Shown: one piece after another, positions 1 to 6,807 of the stretch
How positions within the stretch are numbered: the stretch's first letter is position 1
Layout: each line of letters starts with the position of its first letter
Origin: CAYOVG01 sp964407285
GTDB lineage: Bacteria; Desulfobacterota; Syntrophobacteria; Syntrophobacterales; Syntrophobacteraceae
Reading direction: 5' to 3'
Assembly (NCBI GenBank): GCA_964407285.1
Contig: CAYOVG010000130.1
Coordinates: 1-17,130 of the forward strand
Length of the DNA stretch: 17,130 nt
Program-made: the position numbers and the translations under genes
The notes under the pieces: model-generated
What the model saw: the letters and a program-made list of their open reading frames with translations, nothing else
What the model was told of the DNA's origin: nothing
Database searches by the model: none

Positions 1-182
1 AAATAGTGCCCCAGGCAGAACCACTACTGACCGTTCTTCACTTCGGAAACTTCAAGTTCGAACTACCGTATCTCGTCCTCCCCCTCAACCACCGAGACCA
101 GGTACCCTTCCTTCTCCATTTCGTCTCTCACGGCGGCAATGCCGTCAGGGTCCTGGAGCGCAGTCTCGCGGGCGCTGCATCA
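1..182 (-). pseudogene. gyrB: In-frame continuation of gyrB interrupted by TGA, TAG and TAG
   Basis: Reading gyrB straight on, in the same frame, past TGA 182-180 gives 38 sense codons that look like the GyrB insertion domain (for example QDPDGIAAVRDEMEKEGY). Then come TAG at 65-63, twelve sense codons (FELEVSEVKNGQ), TAG at 26-24, and WFCLGHYF to the window edge. The frame is kept throughout and the composition (acidic and hydrophobic alternation) is protein-like between the stops, so this is the expected next piece of gyrB rather than non-coding sequence. Each stop is one C-to-T change from a sense codon (CGA to TGA, CAG to TAG). TGG and tyrosine codons are other possible ancestors. The rest of the gene lies outside the window. 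Confidence 0.6.
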
Positions 183-2051
183 TCCGATGAGCTGATCGAG
201 AAAATCCTTGGGAATCCCCTTCTTGCTCTGCCGCTCCAAAATGTCTTCGTAACGGGAGAGCGTTCTCAGCAACCGCAGAAGTTCCTCCGACGGTACGGGT
301 GTCTCGCTGCCGTTCAGATACACTTCCTGTCGTTCAACGGCTCTGTCGAGAAGAAAAGAGTGCAGATCATCCCCATCCTTGAGGTAACGCTCCTGCTTCC
401 CGATGGCGACGCGATAAAGAGGAGGCTGGGCGATGTAGAGGTGTCCCCGTTCGATGAGATCGGGCATCATGCGAAAGAAAAACGTCAGCAGCAGAGTGCG
501 GATATGAGCGCCGTCGACGTCGGCGTCGGTCATGATGACGATCCTGTGGTAGCGGAGCTTGTCGGGATTATATTCGTCCTCCCCGATGCCGGTCCCGAGA
601 GCGGAAATCATGGTGCGTATTTCCTGGTTCTCGAGCATCTTATCGAACCGGGCCTTCTCGACATTGAGGATCTTGCCGCGAAGCGGCAGGATAGCCTGAA
701 ACTTCCTGTCTCTTCCCTGCTTGGCGGAACCGCCTGCCGAATCTCCCTCGACGATGAATATCTCGCTCTTTCCCGGGTCCCTCTCCTGGCAGTCGGCCAG
801 CTTGCCCGGAAGCGAGTGGTCGCTCAAGACTCCCTTGCGCCGGGTAAGTTCTCTGGCCTTCCTGGCGGCTTCGCGGGCGCGCGCGGCTTCCAGCACCTTG
901 TCGAGGATGGTTTTGATGAGCCGGGGGTTTTCCTCGAAAAAGGAACTGAGCTTCTCGTAGGTAAGCACCTCCACGAGTCCCTTCACTTCGCTGTTGCCGA
1001 GCTTGGTTTTGGTCTGCCCCTCGAACTGCGGCTGCGAGAGCTTGACGCTTATGACGGCGGAGAGTCCCTCGCGCACGTCTTCGCCGGAGAGCTTGTCCAC
1101 ATCCGCTTTGGCGACCTTATTCTGGACGGCGTATTGCTTGATGGCGCGGGTAAGTCCGGCCTTGAATCCGACGAGGTGCGCTCCGCCCTCCTTGGTATTG
1201 ATGTTGTTGGCAAAGGTAAAGAGCTTCTCGTTGTACGTATTGTTGTACTGGAGGGCGACCTCGATAATCACATCCTGCTTCTCGCCCGAAAACGAGATAA
1301 TATCGGGATGGAGCGGTTCCTTGTTCTTATTGAGATACTCGACGAAAGACAGGAGCCCCCCTTCGTAGTAAAAGCTCTTCTCCTTCGGAATTCGCTCGTC
1401 CGTGAGGTCGATACGCACATTGCGGTTCAGGAAGGCGAGTTCCCGCAGGCGCTGAGACAGGACGTCGAAGCTCATCTGGGTATCGGTGAAGATCTCGGTA
1501 TCGGGCTTGAAAGTGATGCGGGTGCCCCTTCTCTTTGTTTCCGCCCCGACAGTCAGGGGAGAACGGGGTTCTCCGCGTTCGTAACGCTGGCTGTAGATTT
1601 TGCCGTCCCGGCGTACTTCCACATCGAGGTATTCGCTGAGGGCGTTGACCACGGACACGCCTACGCCGTGGAGGCCGCCCGAGACCTTGTAGGTAGAATT
1701 GTCGAACTTGCCGCCGGCATGGAGTTTGGTCATAACCACTTCCAGGGCGGACATGTTTTCCTTTTCGTGAAGGTCGACCGGAATGCCGCGGCCGTTGTCT
1801 TCCACGGAGACACTGTCGTCGATATGGATATGGACCTGAATGTGGGTACAGTGCCCCGCGAGGGCCTCATCGATGCTGTTGTCCACCACCTCGTAGACGA
1901 GATGATGGAGGCCTTCCGTCGACACGTTCCCGATGTACATCGAAGGCCGTTTGCGGACCGCGGACAACCCCTCCAGAACGGTAATCTGCTGAGCGGTATA
2001 GCTGTCCACGGGTAAAATTCTTCCGTCGGTTGGCTCCGGTACCTGCTGCAT
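180..2051 (-). CDS. gyrB: DNA gyrase subunit B, cut short by an in-frame TGA
   Basis: GyrB supplies the ATPase and part of the DNA-cleavage core of gyrase (A2B2), which negatively supercoils DNA. From ATG 2051 the frame gives 623 residues. The GHKL ATPase domain is intact: EVVDNSIDEA near residue 54, DNGRGIPV near 88, GGLHGVGVSVVNALS near 130. The transducer domain and the Toprim domain (IVEGDSAGGSA, then MTDADVDGAHIRTLLL) follow. The sequence then enters the insertion typical of Gram-negative GyrB and stops at TGA 182-180. Gram-negative GyrB is usually near 800 residues and ends with a QRYKGLGEMN-type motif and tail that bind GyrA; these are missing here. ATG 2051 is preferred over the in-frame TTG 2057 because AAAGAGG lies six bases upstream of it. 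A strong promoter sits about 170 bases upstream. The same frame continues GyrB-like past the stop (see next entry). Whether this is a fresh pseudogene, a recoded gene or a sequence error is open; identity as GyrB is certain. Confidence 0.9.
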   Translation of the reverse strand: MQQVPEPTDGRILPVDSYTAQQITVLEGLSAVRKRPSMYIGNVSTEGLHHLVYEVVDNSIDEALAGHCTHIQVHIHIDDSVSVEDNGRGIPVDLHEKENMSALEVVMTKLHAGGKFDNSTYKVSGGLHGVGVSVVNALSEYLDVEVRRDGKIYSQRYERGEPRSPLTVGAETKRRGTRITFKPDTEIFTDTQMSFDVLSQRLRELAFLNRNVRIDLTDERIPKEKSFYYEGGLLSFVEYLNKNKEPLHPDIISFSGEKQDVIIEVALQYNNTYNEKLFTFANNINTKEGGAHLVGFKAGLTRAIKQYAVQNKVAKADVDKLSGEDVREGLSAVISVKLSQPQFEGQTKTKLGNSEVKGLVEVLTYEKLSSFFEENPRLIKTILDKVLEAARAREAARKARELTRRKGVLSDHSLPGKLADCQERDPGKSEIFIVEGDSAGGSAKQGRDRKFQAILPLRGKILNVEKARFDKMLENQEIRTMISALGTGIGEDEYNPDKLRYHRIVIMTDADVDGAHIRTLLLTFFFRMMPDLIERGHLYIAQPPLYRVAIGKQERYLKDGDDLHSFLLDRAVERQEVYLNGSETPVPSEELLRLLRTLSRYEDILERQSKKGIPKDFLDQLIG

Positions 2052-2072
2052 ACACAACCTCTTTTTGTTTGT

Positions 2073-2100
2073 GAAGACAGAAGACAGGAGTCAGAATACG
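2073..2100 (+). repeat. Degenerate tandem heptamer repeat, four units
   Basis: Four consecutive seven-base units, GAAGACA, GAAGACA, GGAGTCA and GAATACG, lie in the gyrB leader about 20 bases upstream of its start codon. Degenerate heptamer tracts of this kind are known in intergenic DNA of several bacterial groups, for example the short tandemly repeated repetitive sequences of cyanobacteria. Similar tracts in deltaproteobacteria are my recollection only. No function is visible. Confidence 0.5.
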
Positions 2101-2226
2101 GTCGTTCGTTCGCACGGCGGGTATTTCCGTCTCCTCATCCTTTGCTGTAATAATGAAAAGCGGCAAATCACGGACCTGTACTGTTCCGTCCAGGGGCCGG
2201 GATTGCGCTACACCAGAAAGCCTCTT

Positions 2227-2255
2227 AATATATCCTTTTTAAGAAGATTTTTCAA
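2227..2255 (-). promoter_or_regulatory. Sigma70-type promoter for gyrB
   Basis: On the minus strand, TTGAAA (2255-2250, five of six consensus bases) is followed after exactly 17 bases by TATATT (2232-2227, five of six). The spacer is AT-rich. Transcription would start near 2219 and leave a leader of about 170 bases before ATG 2051. This is the best-looking promoter in the window. gyrB genes are often supercoiling-regulated at their promoter, but nothing in this sequence shows that directly. Confidence 0.65.
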
Positions 2256-2442
2256 TGTCAGGGGAAACGGTGAAGCGAATTCCCACGAAGCGCGGAGTGC
2301 ATATCCGACGTTTTGCGTTGCATTCCGCAAGATCCAGAGCAGATGATCGGTCTACTTCACCCGTGTTCGGGAAACGCTTCCGGAGAAAAAGGCGGAAATC
2401 CACAAGACAATATCGAGGTTTGCTGAATGCAGCATCCATCAC
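2239..2442 (-). CDS. Doubtful small ORF, coupled to the ORF upstream of it
   Basis: The frame opens with GTG 2442 and ATG 2439 and would give about 67 residues, basic and cysteine-containing, ending at TAA 2241-2239. Its GTG overlaps the stop of the 34-codon ORF upstream by four bases (GTGA), a layout typical of translational coupling. I recognise no family. Its last codons lie inside the gyrB promoter, which argues against a conserved protein. It may be chance, or the remains of an older gene. Confidence 0.15.
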   Translation of the reverse strand: MMDAAFSKPRYCLVDFRLFLRKRFPNTGEVDRSSALDLAECNAKRRICTPRFVGIRFTVSPDIEKSS

Positions 2443-2543
2443 CCTTCGACCATCTTTCGAAGCTCTTCGACATCTTCGGAGAACTCGATTTCGCCTCGTC
2501 GCAGATCAGAAAGGCTTTCAATGTCTGCAAAACCACGCGCCAT
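2439..2543 (-). CDS. Hypothetical small acidic protein, 34 residues
   Basis: ATG 2543 is preceded by a strong Shine-Dalgarno sequence (TAGGAGG, about 2553-2559). The 34-residue product begins MARGFADIESLSD, is rich in Glu, Asp and Arg, and would form a charged amphipathic helix (SEDVEELRKMVEG) at its end. No family is recognised. The ribosome site and protein-like composition support translation. The small size and uncertain coupled partner downstream weaken the case. It could also be the surviving N-terminus of a broken gene. A weak promoter-like pair (TTGATG, 17 bases, TAGAGT) lies upstream on the same strand. Confidence 0.3.
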   Translation of the reverse strand: MARGFADIESLSDLRRGEIEFSEDVEELRKMVEG

Positions 2544-2710
2544 CTTCCTAACCTCCTACCGCGATCCCGCGTGGTTCTGTTTATGTACTTCGACTCCTTG
2601 ATTCCGATTGAGACACAATAGTCACTCTACCCAGACACGCACAAGCCATCAACCAAAACCTGGAACTTCCTCTATTCGCGCCGCATCCCTCTTTCACTTC
2701 AATTTTCCAG

Positions 2711-2755
2711 AAAAAACCGGTATCAGGAAACGCCGGAACGCTGCTTCGCGCCGGC
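2711..2755 (-). terminator. Possible rho-independent terminator after the PerM-family gene
   Basis: Immediately after the stop codon on the minus strand, GCCGG and CCGGC arms (2755 to about 2733) are followed by a CCGG/CCGG pair and a run of six T (2716-2711). The stems are short and alternatives compete, so this is only a plausible terminator. Confidence 0.3.
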
Positions 2756-3886
2756 TCAGCCGCCGATAAGTTCCCCCAGGACCTTCAATCGCTCGATCCG
2801 ATCGCACAGCAGTTTGAACATGGCAAGCATCGGGGTGGCAAGCAACGCTCCGGGAATCCCCCACAACCAGCCCCAGATGACAAGCCAGATGACAAGGATT
2901 ACCGGGTTGATCGAGAAACGGTGGCCATAAATCATTGTCGCGATGAAATTGCCCTCGATCGTGGTCAGGATCATGTAGGCCAGAGGGGCCACAAGGGCAT
3001 GGCCGACGCTTTCGAACGTGAGCAGAGCTACTATTCCGACGATGGAAATACCCACCATAGGCCCGAGAAACGGGACGAACTCGAATAGTCCGGCCATCAC
3101 TCCCCAGAGCACGGGATTGGGAAGACCGATGAAATACATCGCCGTGCCGATGACCAACCCCGTAATCGAATTGATTACCGTCATTGTGAGGAGGAAGGAA
3201 GAGACGCTGTTTTCTATCTCGCCCGCAGTATCCAGAATTCGCTTCTTGTCCTCGAAACGCGGAATAACGCTGATCATTCTGCGGAAGAAAACTTCCCCAT
3301 AGGCGAGCATGAAGTAGAACAACAGAAGCGCCAGCCCGAAGGTAACAATGGTCTTCCGAGTACCTCCGAGGAGCGTCAAGAGCAAGGATGGTCCCCTTAT
3401 GTGGACATCCACGCCGCTCTCGTCTCCGGGTCTTGCAATCTCTTCGAGTTGCTGCGCGGCCCTGCCCAGCCTTTCCATGGGACCCAACAGATCCCGTACT
3501 TTGGCCTCGATCTGGGGCATACTCTCGGGTATCCTGGACACCCAATCGGATGCGGGCTGAGCGAGTCCCTCGACGGCCAGGAAGAGGACCCCCACAACCA
3601 TCAGTAATATGATTCCCGCGCCCAGCGGGGGCGGAATGCGGGCATTTTTCAAAGCTCTCACAACCGGTCTGAACAGGAAGTTTAGAACCATTGCGAGAGC
3701 TACCGGCAGGACGATGTCTCGAGCCAGGTAAAAGGTGTAGAGTAGCCCGAGGACAAATATGCCCGCAAGCGAGAAGGACTGGATTTTCAACCTCTCGTCA
3801 GCCCAGTGGTTTTCCATACACGGACCGTTCTCTTGACCGAAGTCTCCCGGAGCCGGTCCGGAATTCAATTTAGCTTCGTCTGCCAT
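2756..3886 (-). CDS. AI-2E / PerM family membrane transporter
   Basis: This 376-residue protein has the AI-2E transporter (PerM) family pattern: two hydrophobic segments near the N-terminus (about residues 35-80), a third around 90-110, a soluble, charged middle region (about 110-170), then a cluster of membrane segments. The family's characteristic stretch around PNPVLWGVMAGLFEFVPFLG near residue 255 is followed by NPVILVIWLVIWGWLWGIPG near 325. Family members have been linked to export of small molecules (autoinducer-2) or to Na+/H+ antiport, so substrate cannot be assigned. ATG 3886 has a weak upstream AGGA; the hydrophilic N-terminus of about 35 residues is long, and a later start is possible. 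It is transcribed leftwards, away from the Mla-like operon, from a shared intergenic region. Length is normal for the family. Confidence 0.85.
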   Translation of the reverse strand: MADEAKLNSGPAPGDFGQENGPCMENHWADERLKIQSFSLAGIFVLGLLYTFYLARDIVLPVALAMVLNFLFRPVVRALKNARIPPPLGAGIILLMVVGVLFLAVEGLAQPASDWVSRIPESMPQIEAKVRDLLGPMERLGRAAQQLEEIARPGDESGVDVHIRGPSLLLTLLGGTRKTIVTFGLALLLFYFMLAYGEVFFRRMISVIPRFEDKKRILDTAGEIENSVSSFLLTMTVINSITGLVIGTAMYFIGLPNPVLWGVMAGLFEFVPFLGPMVGISIVGIVALLTFESVGHALVAPLAYMILTTIEGNFIATMIYGHRFSINPVILVIWLVIWGWLWGIPGALLATPMLAMFKLLCDRIERLKVLGELIGG

Positions 3887-3952
3887 GCACGTGATTCCTG
3901 AAGTGAAATGCTGAAATATCGTATATTATCGGTAGTCATAAGGTAAGGAGGA

Positions 3953-4045
3953 GCGGCGTCGGCTTCAATCCGGCGGTTCGAGGCTCCACGAAACCGACTC
4001 CGCGCGCGCCGTACCCCATCGAGAGTCGGTCTCCCACGACGCCGT
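3953..4045. other. GC-rich block of nested inverted repeats, possible structured RNA or REP-like element
   Basis: Two perfect eight-base inverted pairs are nested. The outer pair is CGGCGTCG (3954-3961) with CGACGCCG (4037-4044). The inner pair is ACCGACTC (3993-4000) with GAGTCGGT (4023-4030), around a 22-base GC-rich loop. A further imperfect dyad lies around 3968-3982. The block is strongly GC-rich while both flanks (about 3905-3940 and 4062-4120) are AT-rich. It could be a small RNA, part of a leader for either divergent gene, or a REP-type repeat. No protein-coding signal is seen. Confidence 0.35.
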
Positions 4046-4073
4046 CCCATCTGAAATGGCTGGAAGAAATTGG

Positions 4074-4089
4074 ATTATAACATTATAAT
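4074..4089 (+). promoter_or_regulatory. AT-rich palindrome overlapping a TATAAT box
   Basis: ATTATAA, CA, TTATAAT forms a perfect palindrome with seven-base arms and a two-base centre. It contains TATAAT on both strands (4084-4089 plus, 4079-4074 minus). The plus-strand box could serve the Mla-like operon starting about 195 bases further on; the matching -35 sequence (around 4061) is weak, which often goes with activator use. A dimeric regulator could bind here. The minus strand has no good -35 at the right distance. Confidence 0.35.
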
Positions 4090-4284
4090 GATGTAAAGCA
4101 TGCCTTATTTGGAAAATCATCCGGTTTTCTTTTTGTGCAAGGACCAAACACAATATTTTGACATGGGGATGCTCGTATGGCAAAAAGGAGGGCGCGGATA
4201 CTTCTCTGAAATTGATCGTCGTGTGGGATTTGAATGCACAATGGATTATCGGACAGCCTTTATCGATGTTACCGGGAGGGTGTG

Positions 4285-4671
4285 TTGGATTACAAATTCA
4301 GCGTTTTAAGGACTGGTGAGGTATCACTGGACTTGGAGGGAGATCTCGACCGCCGCACGGTGCCCCGCCGGCGCGGTAAGCTGTTGAGCGTGGCTCGCAA
4401 GAAGACGGCAAAGAGGCTTACTTTGAATTTCTCTCGTGTCTCCACGATCGATACCGCCGGTGTTGCTTTGCTGGTGGAAATCAAGAGAGCAATAGCCGAC
4501 CGGCGAGGAGAACTGCGATTGGCGCATTTGAACGAGAGGGCAAGGCGAGTGATTCGCCTGGCCCGATTGGACCAGTTCTTCGGGTTGGAGGACGACGCGA
4601 ATGGTTCGTCCGACCCGAAGGAGCATGCGACCGGCAGGAGGGTGGAGGATCCAATTGCATCCAACGGATAA
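4285..4671 (+). CDS. STAS-domain protein, MlaB-like
   Basis: The 128-residue product is one STAS domain with a short tail. It shows the strand pattern around GEVSLDLEGDLD and the loop STIDTAGVALL, equivalent to the D-x-S/T-G-L segment of STAS proteins, followed by a helix and the strand ELRLAHL. In Mla systems the STAS protein MlaB binds the ATPase and is needed for stability and activity of the MlaFEDB complex. The next gene encodes that ATPase, 13 bases downstream, which supports this role. I choose TTG 4285 because GGGAGG lies five bases upstream and the protein then starts just before the first STAS strand. GTG 4282 and ATG 4234 are in-frame alternatives; the latter has a poor ribosome site. 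The C-terminal 25 residues are charged and look disordered. Confidence 0.75.
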   Translation: MDYKFSVLRTGEVSLDLEGDLDRRTVPRRRGKLLSVARKKTAKRLTLNFSRVSTIDTAGVALLVEIKRAIADRRGELRLAHLNERARRVIRLARLDQFFGLEDDANGSSDPKEHATGRRVEDPIASNG

Positions 4672-4684
4672 TCGGGAACACGAG

Positions 4685-5488
4685 ATGGCCGATCCTTACA
4701 TAATCACCGTCAACAATCTGGATAGCTTCTATGGGGAGCGTCAGATTCTCCATGGCATTCACCTGAAGATCCCCCGGCACAAGATCACCGTCATAATGGG
4801 TGTGAGCGGCTGCGGCAAGAGCACGCTCCTTCGACACCTGATAGGGTTGAAGCAATCGCCGCCGGGGCGGTTGCTGGTTGATGGAGAAGACCTGGGGACA
4901 TCCAACGAGGCTCAACTGGATGCATACCGGCGACGGATGGGAGTTCTGTTCCAGGGAGGGGCGCTCTTCAACTCCCTGACGGTAGAACAGAATATAGCGA
5001 CGCCTCTGAAAGTTCATACCAGGCTGCCCGATGAAACCATCGGCATTATGGCGGCCATCAAGCTTCACCTGGTCGGGCTGACGGGTTTCGCTTCCTACCT
5101 GCCTTCGCAGTTGAGCGGAGGGATGCGAAAGCGGGCGGGGCTGGCCAGAGCGCTGTCGATGGACCCGGAAATCCTTTTCGTCGATGAGCCTTCGTCGGGT
5201 CTGGACCCGATCACGGCGTCGGGTCTCGACGACCTTATTCTGGAACTCAACAAGGCGTTGGAGATGACCATTATCGTGGTTACCCATGAACTCGAAAGCG
5301 CCTTTCACATCGCGGACGTCATGGTGGTGATGGATGAAGGACGGATCCTGGCGGCCGGTCCTCCGGATGAAATCAAGAACAGCACAAATGAGCGAGTGGT
5401 GCAGTTTCTTCGAAGGGAAGCGGACCGGCACGCCGCCGACACCCACGCATACGTGCAACACCTTTTGGGAAAGGGGGGCGCCCGATGA
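4685..5488 (+). CDS. mlaF: Phospholipid ABC transporter ATPase, MlaF-like
   Basis: This cytoplasmic ATPase powers an MCE-type lipid transporter at the inner membrane. The 267 residues contain Walker A GVSGCGKST (39-47), a Q-loop in LFQGGALFNSLT (near 92), signature LSGGM (near 147), Walker B ILFVDEPSSGLDP (near 164) and the switch histidine in VVTHE. The GALFNSLTV stretch after the Q-loop and the methionine in LSGGM are typical of MlaF rather than of other ABC ATPases. ATG 4685 is chosen over the longer frame from 4601, which would overlap the STAS gene by 70 bases and add a non-homologous arginine-rich leader. The stop overlaps the permease start (ATGA), so the two are probably translationally coupled. 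Length matches the family. Confidence 0.92.
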   Translation: MADPYIITVNNLDSFYGERQILHGIHLKIPRHKITVIMGVSGCGKSTLLRHLIGLKQSPPGRLLVDGEDLGTSNEAQLDAYRRRMGVLFQGGALFNSLTVEQNIATPLKVHTRLPDETIGIMAAIKLHLVGLTGFASYLPSQLSGGMRKRAGLARALSMDPEILFVDEPSSGLDPITASGLDDLILELNKALEMTIIVVTHELESAFHIADVMVVMDEGRILAAGPPDEIKNSTNERVVQFLRREADRHAADTHAYVQHLLGKGGAR

Positions 5489-6270
5489 TTCGCCTTCTGG
5501 AAACGCTCGGCGGGTTCGCCCTGCGCCAACTCCGCCTGCTGGGACGTTTGGGGGTATTCTTCATCCATGTGATTCGAGGCATCTTCCGTCCCCCGGGAAA
5601 ATTTTGGGCGACGCTCGGGCAGATTCAGTTCATCGGCGCCCAGTCCATCTTCCTGATCTGTTTCATCGGCGGATTTACCGGCATGGTGCTCGGGCTTCAG
5701 GGTTACTATACACTGGCCAAGTTCGGCTCCAAAGGCCTTCTGGGGGCCGCCGTCGCTCTGAGCATGATACGGGAACTGGGACCGGTGCTCACCGCTCTGA
5801 TGGTCGCGGGACGCGCGGGTTCGGCCATGTGCGCGGAAATCGGGATCATGCGCATTGAAGAGCAGATAGACGCTCTGGAGTGCATGGCCATCAACCCCCA
5901 TTCGTACCTGGTAGCTCCGAGGCTCCTGGCGGGCCTCGTTGCCCTGCCGCTCCTGACCTCACTGTTCGACGTGGCGGGCATCATCGGAGGCTATCTCATC
6001 GGAGTGGAACTGATGGGGGTGGATCCGGGAGCGTTCATCAGCTCCCTGGAAAAAAGCGTAATGTGGAAAGACGTGTACATGGGGATCATCAAGTCTTTGT
6101 GCTTTTCCGTTTTACTGGTTTGGATCTGTACCTACAAGGGGTATTATGCGGGTATGGACAAAGGGTCCTTCGGCCCGGAGGATGTCAGCAGGGCGACCAC
6201 GGATGCGGTAGTCCTGTCATCGGTGGCCATACTGGTATCCGATTATGTCGTCACTTCCATTTTGCTGTGA
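5485..6270 (+). CDS. mlaE: Phospholipid ABC transporter permease, MlaE-like
   Basis: This 261-residue permease belongs to the MlaE (DUF140) family, the membrane core that moves phospholipid between the inner membrane and the MCE ring. It has an amphipathic N-terminus, then about five hydrophobic segments. The family's coupling region is unmistakable: ELGPVLTALMVAGRAGSAM near residue 95, then AEIGIMRIEEQIDALE with the highly conserved EQIDAL, then a Pro-Arg pair in APRLLAG. The GTDAVV-type ending of the family appears as TTDAVVLSSVAILVSDY near the C-terminus. The start ATG overlaps the ATPase stop by four bases. Family length is about 260, so the gene is complete. Confidence 0.93.
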   Translation: MIRLLETLGGFALRQLRLLGRLGVFFIHVIRGIFRPPGKFWATLGQIQFIGAQSIFLICFIGGFTGMVLGLQGYYTLAKFGSKGLLGAAVALSMIRELGPVLTALMVAGRAGSAMCAEIGIMRIEEQIDALECMAINPHSYLVAPRLLAGLVALPLLTSLFDVAGIIGGYLIGVELMGVDPGAFISSLEKSVMWKDVYMGIIKSLCFSVLLVWICTYKGYYAGMDKGSFGPEDVSRATTDAVVLSSVAILVSDYVVTSILL

Positions 6271-6282
6271 GCGAGGTATCCG

Positions 6283-6729
6283 ATGATGAACAACAAGAAA
6301 GGGCTTGAACTTGGTGTGGGAATATTCCTGTTGATCGGCCTTGCCTGCATGGCCTACCTTTCTTTTCGCCTGGGGGATGTCAGTCTGTTCGGAAGGAGCA
6401 CCTATACTGTCCATGCGCGTTTCTCCAATGTGGGAGGGCTGGCGGAAAGGTCCGCGGTGACGATTGCGGGTGTGAATGTCGGCAGCGTGGAAAGAATCGG
6501 CTTGAAAGACGATATGGCGTATGTCACTCTCCGTATTAACGATGATGTGAAGATTGAGGACGACGCCATCGCCAGCATCAAAACCATGGGCATCATCGGG
6601 GAGAAGTTCATAGCCATCTCTCATGGAGCTTCCACCGATTACGTGCAACCGGGAGGCGAGATCCGGGATACGCAGCCGCCTGTGGACCTGGAAGAACTGC
6701 TGGGCAAATATGTATTTGGAAAAGTGTAG
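6283..6729 (+). CDS. mlaD: MCE-domain lipid-binding protein, MlaD-like
   Basis: MlaD proteins form a hexameric ring in the periplasm, anchored by one N-terminal helix, and receive or pass on phospholipid. The 148 residues show a short basic start (MMNNKKG), one membrane segment (about 9-28), an MCE domain (about 38-118) with VGGLAERSAVTIAGVNVG and IKTMGIIGEKFIAIS, and a short end DLEELLGKYVFG. Such short MlaD proteins that stop soon after the MCE domain are common. GAGG six bases upstream supports ATG 6283; an adjacent ATG 6286 is equally possible. It follows the permease by 12 bases and closes the Mla-like part of the operon. No mlaC gene follows, although this is its usual place. Confidence 0.9.
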   Translation: MMNNKKGLELGVGIFLLIGLACMAYLSFRLGDVSLFGRSTYTVHARFSNVGGLAERSAVTIAGVNVGSVERIGLKDDMAYVTLRINDDVKIEDDAIASIKTMGIIGEKFIAISHGASTDYVQPGGEIRDTQPPVDLEELLGKYVFGKV

Positions 6730-6807
6730 GACAAATGGCGCTCGATTCCCGTCTCGAAAGTATTTCGTATTACGCTTCCGCAGAGTAGTGGAAATGGAAG
6801 TTTCAAC

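Noticed and set aside
6..2015. A 669-codon open frame on the plus strand across gyrB
   Set aside because: It is antisense to a well-conserved GyrB frame, has no ribosome site or recognisable domain, and is explained by GC-rich codon use leaving the opposite strand open.
4100..4309. A 69-codon open frame ahead of the STAS gene
   Set aside because: It overlaps the STAS gene start in another frame, lacks a ribosome site and shows no family features; the region looks regulatory.
6735..6788. A 17-codon ORF between mlaD and the first ABC exporter gene
   Set aside because: It has only a weak AGGA before it and no coupling to either neighbour; likely chance.
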